In this document: positions 23,246 to 33,759 of the stretch, one piece after another
How positions within the stretch are numbered: the stretch's first letter is position 1
Layout: each line of letters starts with the position of its first letter
Notes under the pieces: model-generated
What the model was told of the DNA's origin: nothing
Database searches by the model: none
Seen by the model: the letters and a program-made list of their open reading frames with translations, nothing else
Origin: Pannonibacter phragmitetus DSM 14782
GTDB taxonomy: Bacteria > Pseudomonadota > Alphaproteobacteria > Rhizobiales > Stappiaceae
DNA: 50,237 nucleotides
Direction of reading: 5' to 3'
NCBI RefSeq assembly: GCF_000382365.1
Contig: NZ_KB908236.1
Location: 1 to 50,237, forward strand
Program-made: the position numbers and the translations under genes

Positions 23246-24877
23246 ATGATTACAACGCCTGCAGACTCCATCGAACGCAACCGCCTCAGCGCTTTCTGGG
23301 GCCGCGTGACGCTCGACGAGATCTTCCGCAAGACGGCTGCCGCCAATCCGGACCGGCTCGCCCTCGTGGACGCGCCCGACCGTTCCTCCTGGACCGGCGG
23401 CGAGGCCCGCCAGCTGACCTACGGCCAGGCCGAGCGGGAGATCCAGAAGCTCGCCGCCTTCTACGCCGCCGTTGGCCTGTCCACAGACCATGTGATCGGC
23501 ATTCAGGCGCCGAACACGGTGGACACGGTGATTGCCTTTCTGGCCGCGCTCAGGGCCGGGCTGATCGTCTCGCCCCTGCCCCTGCACTGGCGGCAGAAGG
23601 ACGTTCTGGAAGCGCTCAACAGCCTCGGGGCCAAGGGCCTTGTGGCGGCGGACAGGCTGGAGACGCGGCAAGTGGGCCATGCCGCCCGCGATGTGGCAGC
23701 CGAGCTGTTCAGCCTGCGTTTCGTCTTTGGTCTCGGCAAGGATATTCCGGATGGATTGATCGAACTGGGCCCCGTGCTTGCAGAGATGGGCGATGACATG
23801 CCCGCCCCGCAGCTGTCACGGCCCAATTCGGCCGAACATACGGCAACGGTCACCTGGTCGCGCAATGGCGCCGAGCCGATGCCCGTGACCCGCAGCCACA
23901 ATCAGTGGATTGCCGCCGGCTTCATGCCCTATCTCGAAACACGCCTGCCGGATGGGGCCAGCATTGTTGTTCCCTATGCCTTCAGCGGCATGACGGGTGT
24001 CGGCGCCGGGATGGTGCCATGGCTCCTGTCCGGCGGCACCATGCACCTGCATCACCCCACCTCGCTGCAGCGCCTTGCGGCCCATGCCGAGGCCGTGGAA
24101 GCCGACTATGTGCTGACGCCCGGCCCGCTGGCCGAGGCGCTGGATGTGCGGCTGGGCCGCAAGTCCACCAGCATCGTTGCGTGCTGGAGCATTTCCTCGC
24201 CGCAGGCCACCACCTTCGTGCCGCGCCACCAGCTGGTGGATCTGCATGTGGCAGACGAGTTCGCGCTGGTCGCAAGGCTGCGCGGCAAATCGGCCCGCAT
24301 CCATCCCATTCCGCTTGGCAGCTTCGGCGCCCCGGCCGGAACCGATGTTTCCGCCGGTGTCCTGGAGATCAAGACGGAAGGCGGCGAGAACGGCAATCCG
24401 CACAAGCTGCTGGCCCGTGGTCCGATGGTTGCCGATGCTGGCTGGAAAACCGGACGCAAGGCCGGTCCGGGTCCACTGACTGACGCGGCCGGTTTTCTCC
24501 GGACGGGCGTTTCCGTGATCCCCGTCGAGGGCGGGCTTGCCGGGTTCGGCATTCCGGGCGAACTGGCCCCCGGCGCCGGTGCGCTGGAAGGGATCGATCA
24601 GATCTACGCCGCTTATGACGAGGTGACGGAGGCTGCCGCTTTTTTGGTGGATGATCCGATCCTGGGCGCAAAGCTCCATGCGGCCCTTGTTATGCGCCCC
24701 GGCTGCTCGCCCGATGCCCGTGCCTTCTTTGCCTGGCTCGACACCGAACGGGTTGACCTCGCCAAGGTGCCCACACGTGTGCTGATGCTGCAGGCACTCC
24801 CGAGGCTGGAGGATGGCAGTGTCGACCGGCACCGGCTGGCGGCACGGCTTCAGCGCCAGGACCGGCAGGTGGCATGA
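23246..24877 (+). CDS. Adenylate-forming (ANL) family protein, probably catalytically inactive
   Basis: A 543-residue protein with the overall layout of an acyl-CoA synthetase: an N-terminal region (LTYGQAEREIQKLAAFYAA, then IGIQAPNTVDTVIAFLAALRA) and a small C-terminal domain. Catalytic motifs are eroded. The P-loop usually reading SGTTGxPK is SRNGAEPMPV (about residues 205-214), and the C-terminal catalytic Lys of the GK motif is Ser in LEDGSVDRHRL (Ser about 525). Adenylation activity is therefore doubtful; a binding or regulatory role is more likely. It starts 22 bases after the binding-protein gene and is followed after three bases by a pseudo-receiver gene, so the two form an operon. 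Confidence 0.75.
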   Translation: MITTPADSIERNRLSAFWGRVTLDEIFRKTAAANPDRLALVDAPDRSSWTGGEARQLTYGQAEREIQKLAAFYAAVGLSTDHVIGIQAPNTVDTVIAFLAALRAGLIVSPLPLHWRQKDVLEALNSLGAKGLVAADRLETRQVGHAARDVAAELFSLRFVFGLGKDIPDGLIELGPVLAEMGDDMPAPQLSRPNSAEHTATVTWSRNGAEPMPVTRSHNQWIAAGFMPYLETRLPDGASIVVPYAFSGMTGVGAGMVPWLLSGGTMHLHHPTSLQRLAAHAEAVEADYVLTPGPLAEALDVRLGRKSTSIVACWSISSPQATTFVPRHQLVDLHVADEFALVARLRGKSARIHPIPLGSFGAPAGTDVSAGVLEIKTEGGENGNPHKLLARGPMVADAGWKTGRKAGPGPLTDAAGFLRTGVSVIPVEGGLAGFGIPGELAPGAGALEGIDQIYAAYDEVTEAAAFLVDDPILGAKLHAALVMRPGCSPDARAFFAWLDTERVDLAKVPTRVLMLQALPRLEDGSVDRHRLAARLQRQDRQVA

Positions 24878-24880
24878 TCA

Positions 24881-26053
24881 ATGGCGGCCTTTGACGGAGA
24901 TGGCGACAGCGCCCTCGTCTGGCAGGGGCCTGTATGGCGTATTGGCCCGGAGCCCGTGTTTGGGGCTGGCGCTCCCGGCTGGCCGCGTGAGCTGGACCTT
25001 CTGACGGCAAGCGATGACGAGCTGACAGAGCTGCCGGCTGCCGTGGTGGTCAGGCTGGACGAGACGCTTGCCCCACTGGCGCGCCTCGCCAGAGCCGAAA
25101 GCAAGCTGCCGGTGGAGGTGCCCGCCCTGCTTCTGTGCGGTGCCGGAAGCGCTGTTGGCCTGCCGCTGCGCCGCTCCCACGGCCTTGTGGACGCGGATAT
25201 CCCCGAATCAAGCCTTTTCCGGATGATCTGTTCGCGCCAGCGCGCCATTCTGCGCAGCGATGAGGCGCGCATCCGGCGCGCCGTCTTTGGCCGCGTGCCC
25301 AGCTACGGCTCCGCTCCGCATCAGCAGGGCGGCTCCAGCCTTCTGGTCGCCGGTCTTGGCCGCCGTTTCATCGAGCTCTTCGACGCCCGCGCAAGAAATG
25401 TGGATCTGATCGGCGCCCTGTCCGCCGACATGGCCGAGAACTACCTTTCCCAGCGCGCTTTCGATGCAGTGATCATCGAGGCCGGGATAGAGGACAGTCT
25501 CGATCTGGTCGAACGCATCCGCCGCGATGCCCGCTTCTCCCAGATCCCCGTGCTGGCCTTCGCCGAAGACCGGCAGGAAGTGGCCGCCCTGTTCGAGATG
25601 GGCGTCAATGACGTTCTGCATGGCGATCTGACGCGGGCGATGCTGTCGGCAAGGCTTGCCAGCGCCATACGCATGGGCAAGCGGCGGCGTCTGGCGGACC
25701 GGCTGCTGGCGGAAAGCCGCGTCTGGCTGCTGCGTCAGGCGGGCGAAGACGGGCTGCCGCAGCCGCTTTATCAGGCCTATCTGCGCCGCAGCGCCGATCA
25801 GGCGGCACTGCGTGGGCTGTTCCTTGACGAGATCCGCCTTTATCCCGGGGAAGATGCGGCCGGTATTCCGGTCACGCAGCTTGCGGGCGACCTTTCGGGC
25901 ACAATCCTCTCCATCGCCGATGCCACCAGCCGGGAGGAAGACCTCATCTGCTATGTGGCGGGCCGGGGACCTGTGGCTGTGCTGAAGCATGAGCAGGCCG
26001 GACCGAGCCTGAAGCGGCGCATCAATGCCATTCTTGGGTCAACCCTTTTGTAA
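24881..26053 (+). CDS. Pseudo-receiver / degenerate GGDEF protein
   Basis: A 390-residue cytoplasmic protein. Residues about 152-265 look like a response-regulator receiver (RAFDAVIIEAGIEDSLDLVE, then IPVLAFAEDRQEVAALFEMG), but the phospho-accepting Asp position is Glu (about residue 200) and the conserved Lys is absent. Residues about 315-385 resemble the end of a GGDEF domain, with AGRGP (360-364) where GGDEF is expected. The layout recalls PleD-type diguanylate cyclases but neither part should be active. The first 150 residues match nothing I know. It starts three bases after the ANL homologue, implying joint function. Confidence 0.65.
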   Translation: MAAFDGDGDSALVWQGPVWRIGPEPVFGAGAPGWPRELDLLTASDDELTELPAAVVVRLDETLAPLARLARAESKLPVEVPALLLCGAGSAVGLPLRRSHGLVDADIPESSLFRMICSRQRAILRSDEARIRRAVFGRVPSYGSAPHQQGGSSLLVAGLGRRFIELFDARARNVDLIGALSADMAENYLSQRAFDAVIIEAGIEDSLDLVERIRRDARFSQIPVLAFAEDRQEVAALFEMGVNDVLHGDLTRAMLSARLASAIRMGKRRRLADRLLAESRVWLLRQAGEDGLPQPLYQAYLRRSADQAALRGLFLDEIRLYPGEDAAGIPVTQLAGDLSGTILSIADATSREEDLICYVAGRGPVAVLKHEQAGPSLKRRINAILGSTLL

Positions 26054-26146
26054 GCAGCGCAGCGGATATCCGTCCTGGTTGCCCTTGCGTGGCTCAACAA
26101 GTCTGTCTAGCCTGACTCTACATGAGCCCGCAGCCAGGAGGCAGCC

Positions 26147-26821
26147 ATGGCGGATCAGCCGCCCCTTACCGTCGATGTCATCTCAGATGTCATGTGCCCC
26201 TGGTGCTACATTGGCAAACGCAGGCTGGAGAAAGCCATCCGGCAGGTGCCGGAGTTGAGCATCGAGGTGCGCTGGCACCCTTTCCAGCTCGATCCGTCGC
26301 TTCCGCGTGAAGGCAAGGACCGGGAGACCTATCTGAACGGGAAATTCGGAGGCCCAGCCAAGGCAGCCGCCATCTACCAGCGGGTGAGCGCAGCAGGCGC
26401 GGAAGAAGGCATCGCCTTCGCCTTCGACAGGATCCGCGTGTCTCCGAACACGCTTGACAGCCATCGCCTCATCCTCTGGTCCCGGGCGGACGGGCTGCAG
26501 GATGAAGTGGTGGAGCGGCTGTTCCGGGCCTATTTCATTGAAGGACGCGATCTGTCCAAAGCCTCGACACTGGTCGATATCTCGGCCGAAGCGGGCATGG
26601 AATCCGATCTCGTTGCCCAGCTTCTGGAAACGGACAGCGACCTTGCCAAGCTGCGCAGCCAGATCGAGCAGGCCGGCGGCATGGGTGTCACCGGCGTGCC
26701 CTTCTTCATCATCGACGGCCGCTTTGCGATTGCCGGAGCGGAAACCGCCGAAACGATCGCCGCCGCGCTTCTGCATGCCGACGCGACGCGCACAGCCGAT
26801 GAACCGGTGACGGTGAACTGA
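26147..26821 (+). CDS. DsbA/FrnE-family thioredoxin-fold oxidoreductase
   Basis: A 224-residue protein without a signal peptide, so it is cytoplasmic, unlike classical DsbA. The redox motif CPWC is at residues 17-20 (ISDVMCPWCYIGKRR). The cis-Pro loop reads GVTGVPFFII, and the family motif SPNTLDSHRLILW is present. This is the FrnE/2-hydroxychromene-isomerase-like subgroup, implicated in disulfide handling and stress in other bacteria. AGGAGG lies four bases before the ATG, a strong ribosome-binding site. An intrinsic terminator follows. Confidence 0.88.
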   Translation: MADQPPLTVDVISDVMCPWCYIGKRRLEKAIRQVPELSIEVRWHPFQLDPSLPREGKDRETYLNGKFGGPAKAAAIYQRVSAAGAEEGIAFAFDRIRVSPNTLDSHRLILWSRADGLQDEVVERLFRAYFIEGRDLSKASTLVDISAEAGMESDLVAQLLETDSDLAKLRSQIEQAGGMGVTGVPFFIIDGRFAIAGAETAETIAAALLHADATRTADEPVTVN

Positions 26822-26830
26822 CACGTAACA

Positions 26831-26867
26831 CCTGACTGCGGACCCGGTGCCGCAGTCAGGCCCTTTT
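26831..26867. terminator. Bidirectional intrinsic terminator
   Basis: CCTGACTGCGG and CCGCAGTCAGG form a perfect 11-bp stem with an 8-base loop, followed by CCCTTTT. It separates the convergent dsbA-like and ppx genes. Confidence 0.9.
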
Positions 26868-26869
26868 AC

Positions 26870-28399
26870 TCACGGCAGCGGCAGAACCTCGCCCTTGGCG
26901 CCGACCAGCTTGGCGAACTGCACCATACGCTTGCGCAGCCGCTCGCCATCCAGCATCGCCAGATCTCCCGGCAGGGTTATGGTCAGGCTGTCTTCATCCC
27001 GTTCGATCGACGTCTTGAGCAGCGAACCGGGCATTGAGGCTGAGACAAGAGAAGCCACCCGCAGCGCCGCACCCAGAATGCGGGCCCGTTCCTTCAACCG
27101 GGTCGGGGCCAGTTCGCGCAGACGCGGTGACAGGGCATCGTCAATCAGTCCCTGATGGCGGAAGAACACCGTCATTGCCAGATAGGCGCGGCCCGCATGG
27201 TCGATGCCGGCAAAGGCTGCGTTGGAAATGATGTTGAGGCTCTGCTCGCCGCGATAATCGGGGTGCGCGCGCCAGCCGATATCGGACAGAAGACAGGCTG
27301 CATGGCGCAGGCGCATCTCTTCTTCGGTTTCATCCACCCCGATCACTGGCATGAGCTGGTCGGTCCATGTGATCAGTTCCTCCGCATATTGCGGCGAACG
27401 GGCGCGCAGATGCGCCAGCTCACGGGCCGATTCCAGAAGCGGATCCTGACGGCGGATGGCAGGCGGCAGGTGCTCGTAGAGCAGCCCCTCGCGCACACCG
27501 GTGGCCGACATGACCACCCGGTCGGCCTTCATGGCCCGCAGCACCCGCTCCATCACGATGGCCCCGAAAGGCAGCAGCGCGCGGCGCTGGCGGGAGATGA
27601 CGTCAATGAAGTCCAGCGTGTTGACGTCCCGGGTGGAGACCACCCGGCAGAACTCGATCGCCTCTTCCGCCGGAATGGCATAGTTGTGCATCACATGCAG
27701 CGGATAGCCCGCCTGGAAGAGATGCAGCCGGGCCAGAGAGCGCCAGGTCCCGCCGACCGCGTAGAACGTATGCCGGGCAGTGCGGGCAGGCCAGTTGGCC
27801 TTGGCCAGCGCATCGTCCACGATCTTCTGCGCGCGCGGAATACGTCCGCCAGAGGCTTCCTGCAGGCGCAGGCCGCCCAGAGGGAAGGTCTCCCCCGCGC
27901 CCGGACCGCGGGCGCCGATGCTGACCAGCTCAAGGCTGCCGCCGCCCAGATCGCCGACGACCCCATGCGGCTTCCAGAAGCCGGCCATGATGCCCAGAGC
28001 CGAGTAATAGGCCTCTTCAGGCCCGTTGAGAATGCGCACCGTCTGGCCGGTCACACGTTCCACTTCGGCAACGAAAGCCGCGCCGTTGCTGGCATCCCGG
28101 GCGGCTGCCGTTGCCAGCACATAGACCGCCTTCACGTCCAGATGGCTGCACAGGAACCGGAACCGGCTCAGCGCCGCAAGGGCCGAAGCGGTCGATTCTT
28201 CGGCAAGTTCCCCGGTGGTGGCAATGCCCCGGCCAAGGCCTGCCAGCACCTTTTCGTTGAACAGGATTGTCGGGGAGCGCGCTTCCCGTTCATAGACGAC
28301 TAGGCGGACCGAATTCGATCCGATGTCGATCACTGCGACCGGCCCGCTGCCATTGAAACGGCCGCGGGCCGGAGGATGCTTTTCGCTTGAATCAGCCAC
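26870..28399 (-). CDS. ppx: Exopolyphosphatase / Ppx-GppA phosphatase
   Basis: A 509-residue enzyme that removes terminal phosphate from polyphosphate (or acts on pppGpp). The actin-like ATPase fold shows [15 protein letters not shown] (phosphate 1), [24 protein letters not shown] with the catalytic Glu region, and [14 protein letters not shown] (phosphate 2). The C-terminal HD-like domain carries [23 protein letters not shown] 28399 is chosen: it overlaps the end of ppk by eight bases (GTGGCTGA), giving coupling; a longer start would sit deep in ppk. Last gene of perM-hdaA-ppk-ppx. Confidence 0.92.
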   Translation of the reverse strand: MADSSEKHPPARGRFNGSGPVAVIDIGSNSVRLVVYEREARSPTILFNEKVLAGLGRGIATTGELAEESTASALAALSRFRFLCSHLDVKAVYVLATAAARDASNGAAFVAEVERVTGQTVRILNGPEEAYYSALGIMAGFWKPHGVVGDLGGGSLELVSIGARGPGAGETFPLGGLRLQEASGGRIPRAQKIVDDALAKANWPARTARHTFYAVGGTWRSLARLHLFQAGYPLHVMHNYAIPAEEAIEFCRVVSTRDVNTLDFIDVISRQRRALLPFGAIVMERVLRAMKADRVVMSATGVREGLLYEHLPPAIRRQDPLLESARELAHLRARSPQYAEELITWTDQLMPVIGVDETEEEMRLRHAACLLSDIGWRAHPDYRGEQSLNIISNAAFAGIDHAGRAYLAMTVFFRHQGLIDDALSPRLRELAPTRLKERARILGAALRVASLVSASMPGSLLKTSIERDEDSLTITLPGDLAMLDGERLRKRMVQFAKLVGAKGEVLPLP

Positions 28400-30620
28400 G
28401 CTTTGGCCGCTCCATGAAGGGTTTAGGTCTGTCAGCATTGAGCGATTTGCCACGGCCCGAGAGTGAAGGGTTTGTCATGAAATACCGGTGGGCGTTGAAA
28501 GGTTCCTCGCCCGGTCCCGGAATGATGCGCTTGTGGGTGCCATCGGCCAGAATGCGCCAGCTCTGCTGATTGTCGCGCAGGTTGGCGACCATGATCTGGT
28601 CCAGCACCTGCTCATGCACCGTCGGCGTCAGCATGGGCGCAAGGATTTCCACGCGCCGGTCGATGTTGCGCGGCATCATGTCGGCCGAACCGATGTAGAC
28701 ATGCGCCTGCGGAGACGGCAGGCCATGGCCATTGCCGAAGCAGAAGATGCGGCTGTGTTCGAGGAACCGGCCGATAATGGACTTGGCGCGGATGTTCTCG
28801 GAGAGGCCCGGAATGCCGGGCCTGAGGCAGCAGATGCCGCGCACCACCAGATCGATCTGCACACCTGCCTGGCTCGCCCGGTAGAGCGCATCGATGATGC
28901 CGGCATCCACCAGCGAATTCATCTTCATCCAGATCTGCGCCGGGCGCCCTGCCCGTGCGTGTTCGATCTCGGCTTCCGTCAGTTCCATGATGCGCTTGCG
29001 CATGGTCACGGGCGAAACGGCCAGCCGCTTCAGTTCGGCAGGTTCCGCATAGCCGGTGATGTAGTTGAAGACGCGCGCCGCATCCTGACCGATTTCCGGA
29101 TCGTCGGTGAAATATGACAGATCCGTGTAGATGCGCGCCGTGATCGGGTGATAGTTGCCCGTGCCGATGTGGACATAGGTTTTCAGCTCGCCATTCTCGC
29201 GGCGCACCACCATGGAGAGCTTGGCATGGGTCTTCAGCTCGATGAAGCCGAACACCACCTGCACGCCCGCCCGCTCCAGATCGCGCGCCCAGCGGATGTT
29301 GGCTTCCTCGTCGAACCGTGCCTTCAGTTCCACCAGCGCCGTGACCGACTTGCCGGCTTCGGCAGCTTCAGCCAGAGCCTTGACGATGGGCGAGTCCTTT
29401 GAGGTCCGGTAAAGCGTCTGCTTGATGGCCACAACATCCGGGTCCTGCGCCGCCTGTCGCAGGTATTGCACCACCACATCGAAGGATTCGTATGGATGGT
29501 GGACGATGATGTCCTTCTGAACGATGGAGGCGAGGCAATCGCCGCCATGTTCGCGGATGCGCTCGGGGAAGCGCGGTGTGTAGGGTGTGAACTTCAGGTC
29601 GTCCCGGTCCATGGCGACCAGCTGGGACAGGTTGTCCAGCGCCAGCAGGCCATCCACCAGGAAAATCTCGTTGTCCGTCACGCCAAGCGCATTGGCGACG
29701 AACGCCCTGAGCGAGGCCGGGGCATTGGCATCGATCTCGAGCCGGATCACCGAGCCGCGGCGGCGGCGCTTGAGGGCGGATTCGAACAGGCGGACCAGAT
29801 CCTCCGCCTCTTCCTCGATTTCAAGATCGCTGTCACGGATGACCCGGAAGGTGCCCTTGCCGCGAATCTCGTAGCCAGGGAACAGGCGGCCGATGAAGAG
29901 CCCGATCACCTTCTCGATGGTGATGTAACGGACCTCACCCTCGCCCTGCCCCAGATCCGGCAAGCGGACGAAACGGTCGATATGGGCAGGCAGGCGGATC
30001 AGCGCCGTCATGCCGCGCCCGCCCTTCACCGGCACCAGCTCGAACACCAGCGAGAAGCCCAGATTCGGAATGAAGGGGAACGGATGCGCCGGATCGATCG
30101 CCAGCGGCGTCAGCACCGGGAAGATATGGGCGAGGAAATGGCCTTCCAGCCAGTCGCGTTCCGCCTCAGCGAGGTCCGTCGCCAGCAGAATGCGGATGCC
30201 GGCGCCGACCAGCTCCGAACGGATCTGCCGCCACAGGCGCTGCTGCTCGCTCTGCAGGCGCTGGCAGGCCGTGCCGATCTTCTCCAGCTGTTCGGCCGGT
30301 GTCAGGCCATCGTCGGAGCGCTGGCTCACATCCGCGCGCAGCTGCCCCCTGAGGCCCGCGACACGTACCATGAAAAATTCATCGAGATTGTTCGCCGAGA
30401 TCGACAGGAAGCGCAGGCGCTCCAGCAGCGGGTGATCCTTGTTGATGGATTCCTCAAGCACCCGGTGATTGAACTGCAGCCAGGAGAGTTCCCGGTTCAT
30501 GAACCGGGCCGGCGACTGCATCATCTGCTCCACCGCCGCAGGATCAACAGCATTCTGCTGAGGTACAGGCTGGGCGCCCTCTACTTGAGGTGCTGCCGGT
30601 GTCTCTTCCCTGTCAACCAA
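28392..30620 (-). CDS. ppk: Polyphosphate kinase (PPK1)
   Basis: A 742-residue kinase that makes polyphosphate from ATP through a phospho-histidine. Order: a variable Pro/Gln-rich N-terminal tail (about 1-35), the N domain ([19 protein letters not shown]), the head domain, then two phospholipase-D-like domains. The catalytic His is in KTHAK (about residue 465) and the second is in HIGTGNYHP (about 484); [14 protein letters not shown] is another family block. TTG 30620 has GGGAG seven bases upstream. It lies 26 bases after hdaA and overlaps ppx, so synthesis and breakdown of polyphosphate are co-transcribed. Confidence 0.97.
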   Translation of the reverse strand: MVDREETPAAPQVEGAQPVPQQNAVDPAAVEQMMQSPARFMNRELSWLQFNHRVLEESINKDHPLLERLRFLSISANNLDEFFMVRVAGLRGQLRADVSQRSDDGLTPAEQLEKIGTACQRLQSEQQRLWRQIRSELVGAGIRILLATDLAEAERDWLEGHFLAHIFPVLTPLAIDPAHPFPFIPNLGFSLVFELVPVKGGRGMTALIRLPAHIDRFVRLPDLGQGEGEVRYITIEKVIGLFIGRLFPGYEIRGKGTFRVIRDSDLEIEEEAEDLVRLFESALKRRRRGSVIRLEIDANAPASLRAFVANALGVTDNEIFLVDGLLALDNLSQLVAMDRDDLKFTPYTPRFPERIREHGGDCLASIVQKDIIVHHPYESFDVVVQYLRQAAQDPDVVAIKQTLYRTSKDSPIVKALAEAAEAGKSVTALVELKARFDEEANIRWARDLERAGVQVVFGFIELKTHAKLSMVVRRENGELKTYVHIGTGNYHPITARIYTDLSYFTDDPEIGQDAARVFNYITGYAEPAELKRLAVSPVTMRKRIMELTEAEIEHARAGRPAQIWMKMNSLVDAGIIDALYRASQAGVQIDLVVRGICCLRPGIPGLSENIRAKSIIGRFLEHSRIFCFGNGHGLPSPQAHVYIGSADMMPRNIDRRVEILAPMLTPTVHEQVLDQIMVANLRDNQQSWRILADGTHKRIIPGPGEEPFNAHRYFMTNPSLSGRGKSLNADRPKPFMERPKRG

Positions 30621-30646
30621 AGTGCTGCTCCCGTTTCAATTTGTTC

Positions 30647-31327
30647 TCAGGCGCTGCCTGTCTGCCGCTCAAGCACCTTGCCCGCAAGGCTGCGGGTGAT
30701 GCGGCTGCCTGCGGCCAGCGCCTCGGCGTCCAGCGCGGCCACCAGACGGCCGGCAACGCCAAGCGAGCGTTCCATGCGCACGACAAGATAGTCCACCACC
30801 CCTTGGTCAATGGCAACCTGCCGGTCGGCAAAGAGCTTCACAAGGACACAGCGCAAAAGCCCGTCATCCGGCTCCAGAATTTCCACAGGTGTCGCAGCCC
30901 TGAGGCGCGAGACCAGATCCGGCAGCGTCAGCGGCCAGCTTGATGGCCAGGTGCGGCTGGTGATGAGAAGGCTTGCCCCCGCCTGCCGCGCCGCATTGAT
31001 GAGATGGAACAGCGCCGTCTCGTCAAAGCCCCGGTGGGCATCCTCGACAGCGACAGCCCCGGCAGCTACGAGATCCGCCACCTTTTCAGAGGTGAGATCA
31101 CGGGCCTGAATGACCACTGCACCCGACAGCGCCCGCCAGATTTCCACCAGATGCGTCTTGCCGCTGCCCACGGGACCAGCCAGCACGGTGACGGGCGCAG
31201 GCCAGTCAGGCCAGGACTCGATCATCTCCAGTGCGGCATGATTGGCCTCGCCTTCCAGGAAATCATCCCGGCTCAGTGCCTGCTCATGCGGCAGGATCAG
31301 GGGTAGCTGGCGCGGTGTGTCAGCCAT
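30647..31327 (-). CDS. hdaA: DnaA regulatory inactivator HdaA
   Basis: A 226-residue AAA+ protein related to the DnaA ATPase domain. With the sliding clamp it stimulates ATP hydrolysis by DnaA and prevents re-initiation of replication. The N-terminal short motif QLPLILP is the clamp-binding element of this family. Walker A is GPVGSGKTHL (about 51-60) and the DnaA-like sensor region is SLLITSRTWPSSW, followed by LVSRLRAATPVEI. It lacks a DNA-binding domain IV, as expected. It sits 20 bases after perM and 26 before ppk, a gene order I recall as common in Rhizobiales. Confidence 0.93.
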   Translation of the reverse strand: MADTPRQLPLILPHEQALSRDDFLEGEANHAALEMIESWPDWPAPVTVLAGPVGSGKTHLVEIWRALSGAVVIQARDLTSEKVADLVAAGAVAVEDAHRGFDETALFHLINAARQAGASLLITSRTWPSSWPLTLPDLVSRLRAATPVEILEPDDGLLRCVLVKLFADRQVAIDQGVVDYLVVRMERSLGVAGRLVAALDAEALAAGSRITRSLAGKVLERQTGSA

Positions 31328-31347
31328 GGTCTCTCAGGCTTTGAACT

Positions 31348-32439
31348 CTACTCGTCAGATGCTCCGGGTCCCTCCGGAACGCCCGTATCCTTGTACAGGG
31401 CACTGGCTAGGTACTGCCTCAGCGCGAAGCGCGCAAGCACGCCCACCATTGCAGCTGCCGGAACAGCCACAAGCATACCGACAAATCCAAAGAGATATCC
31501 AAAGGCAAACAGGGCAAACATCAGCCACACCGGATGCAGGCCGACACTGCTGCCCACCAGTTTCGGCTGCAGGATGTTGCCTTCCAGAAACTGCCCCACG
31601 CCAAAGACGGCGGCCACGGCGGCAATCCAGTGCCAGTCGGGCCAGAACTGCACCAGCGCCACAGACATGGAGGCAATGAAGCCGAGCGCTGCGCCGACGA
31701 AGGGAATGAAGCTGACGAGCCCGGCAGCAATGCCGATCAGCAGCCCGAAATTGAGCCCCAGCATCACCAGCGACACCGCATAGAAGAGGCCCAGCAGCAG
31801 GCAAACGGACACCTGCCCGCGCACGAAACCGGCCACGGCGCTGTCCATTTCACGTGCAAGGCCCCGGATGGTTTCCAGATGCTGGCGCGGCAGCCAGCTG
31901 TCGATGCGCTCGATCATGTTGTCCCAGTCGAGCAACATGTAGAAGGCCACCACGGGCGTAATCACGAAGAGCGAGAGGATCGACATCAGCGCCTGACCGC
32001 CGCTCCAGACGGATTTCAGCACACCGCCAATCCAGCTTGCTGCCTTGCCCATGATGTCGCCGAGGGAGGATTGCAGATCCTCGACCCGCAGGCCGCTGAA
32101 CTTGGTAATCCGGTCACCCAGCTGCTGGGTCAGCAGATCCTGAAGGGAGCGTACAAGGCCAGGCAGCTTGTCGACAAATCCCAGCATCTGATTGCCGAGA
32201 ACCGGCACCAGCAGCACCAGAACGATCACCAGAACGACGACAAACAGCAGCAGAATCATCAGCGTGGCCGCCAGCCGGCTGAGGCCCCGGCGCTCGAACC
32301 AGTCGGCCACCGGGTCCAGCAGATAGGCCAGCGCCATGCCGGCCACGAAGGGCAGCAGAACCGCGCTGAACAGCATCATGAACAGGATGAAGACCACAAG
32401 GGACAGAAGCCAGAACTGGACCTGCCGGCGTAAGGTCAT
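31348..32439 (-). CDS. AI-2E family transporter (PerM-like)
   Basis: A 363-residue membrane protein with two N-terminal helices, a periplasm-facing amphipathic region (about residues 85-150), and five to six helices in the C-terminal half, typical of the PerM/TqsA family. Landmarks include FLFVVV-type helices, the PxxxxxG segment LISFIPFVGAALGFI-like LVSFIPFVGAALG, and FLEGNILQPKLVGSSVGLHP. Family functions range from AI-2 export to Na+/H+ antiport; the substrate is not assigned. It is the first gene of the hdaA-ppk-ppx operon, divergent from purM across 231 bases. Confidence 0.9.
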   Translation of the reverse strand: MTLRRQVQFWLLSLVVFILFMMLFSAVLLPFVAGMALAYLLDPVADWFERRGLSRLAATLMILLLFVVVLVIVLVLLVPVLGNQMLGFVDKLPGLVRSLQDLLTQQLGDRITKFSGLRVEDLQSSLGDIMGKAASWIGGVLKSVWSGGQALMSILSLFVITPVVAFYMLLDWDNMIERIDSWLPRQHLETIRGLAREMDSAVAGFVRGQVSVCLLLGLFYAVSLVMLGLNFGLLIGIAAGLVSFIPFVGAALGFIASMSVALVQFWPDWHWIAAVAAVFGVGQFLEGNILQPKLVGSSVGLHPVWLMFALFAFGYLFGFVGMLVAVPAAAMVGVLARFALRQYLASALYKDTGVPEGPGASDE

Positions 32440-32670
32440 GATGCAACTCCGTTCCGCACCGCAACAATGAGCATATGAGCGCGATAGGGACAGTTTCAGG
32501 CCGCAAGGTCAAGCCGGAAGCTGCCAGCCACCTCCCTTGGCAGATGCCGTCCACGGCTCATGCAGGCGCAATTGGCGGTTTTTCGTGATGTGCAGCCTCT
32601 CAGCCGTTGCAAGGCGGCCGAAAATCGGGCATTGCGCTGGCAAACCGCAACCGGCACGGAGACTTGACCC

Positions 32671-33759
32671 ATGAGCGCGCAGGACAGCCAGGGGAAGAAC
32701 GGCCTCACCTATTCCCAGTCAGGCGTCGATATTGACGCAGGCAACGCTCTGGTCAAGCGCATCGCGCCGCTGGTCAAGGCCACCGCCCGCTCCGGCGCGG
32801 ACAGCGCCATCGGCGGCTTCGGCGGCATCTTCGACCTGAAAGCCGCAGGCTTCTCCGACCCGCTGCTGGTTGCCGCCAATGACGGCGTCGGCACCAAGCT
32901 GAAGGTCGCCATCGACACCGGCTGCCATGACACCGTGGGCATCGATCTTGTTGCCATGTGCGTCAATGATCTGGTCGTTCAGGGCGCCGAGCCGCTGTTC
33001 TTCCTCGACTATTACGCAACCGGCGCGCTGGATGTCGACACGGCAACCTCTGTTGTCGGCGGCATTGCGGAAGGCTGCAAGATCGCCGGCTGCGCGCTGA
33101 TCGGCGGCGAAACGGCGGAAATGCCGGGCATGTATGGCAAGGGCGACTATGACCTTGCAGGCTTCGCGGTTGGCGCCGTCGAGCGCGATGGCCTGCTGCC
33201 GCGCCCTGACGTTCAGGAAGGCGATGTTCTCCTCGCCCTCGCCTCTTCCGGTGTGCATTCCAACGGCTATTCGCTCGTCCGCAAGATCGTCGAGGTCTCC
33301 GGCCTCACCTATGAGAATGCGGCCCCCTTCGCGGATGGCCGCAAGCTGGGCGAAGCCCTGATGACGCCGACGCGCATCTATGTGAAGCCGCTGCTGGCGG
33401 CACTCAAGGCCACCTCCGGCATCAAGGCGCTGGCCCATATCACCGGCGGCGGCCTGCCGGAAAACCTGCCGCGCGTGCTGCCGAAGGGCACCAATGCGCG
33501 CATCGATCTGTCCGCCGTTTCCGTTCCCCCGGTCTTCGGCTGGCTCGCCGCCACCGGCAATGTCGCCGAAAAGGAAATGCTGCGCACCTTCAACTGCGGC
33601 GCCGGCATGGTCGTGGTCGTTTCTGCTGACAGCGTTGAGGCCGTGAAGGCAGCCCTTGAAGCCGAAGGCGAGACCGTTGCCATCATCGGCCGAATGGAAG
33701 CCGGTGCCGAAGGCGAAAGCGAAGTCGTCTTCGACAATCACCTCAGCATTTTCGCATGA
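32671..33759 (+). CDS. purM: Phosphoribosylformylglycinamidine cyclo-ligase (AIR synthetase)
   Basis: A 362-residue enzyme of step five in purine synthesis, closing the imidazole ring with ATP to form aminoimidazole ribotide. PurM landmarks are [85 protein letters not shown] and [18 protein letters not shown] lies nine bases before the ATG. It overlaps purN by four bases (ATGA). Confidence 0.97.
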   Translation: MSAQDSQGKNGLTYSQSGVDIDAGNALVKRIAPLVKATARSGADSAIGGFGGIFDLKAAGFSDPLLVAANDGVGTKLKVAIDTGCHDTVGIDLVAMCVNDLVVQGAEPLFFLDYYATGALDVDTATSVVGGIAEGCKIAGCALIGGETAEMPGMYGKGDYDLAGFAVGAVERDGLLPRPDVQEGDVLLALASSGVHSNGYSLVRKIVEVSGLTYENAAPFADGRKLGEALMTPTRIYVKPLLAALKATSGIKALAHITGGGLPENLPRVLPKGTNARIDLSAVSVPPVFGWLAATGNVAEKEMLRTFNCGAGMVVVVSADSVEAVKAALEAEGETVAIIGRMEAGAEGESEVVFDNHLSIFA

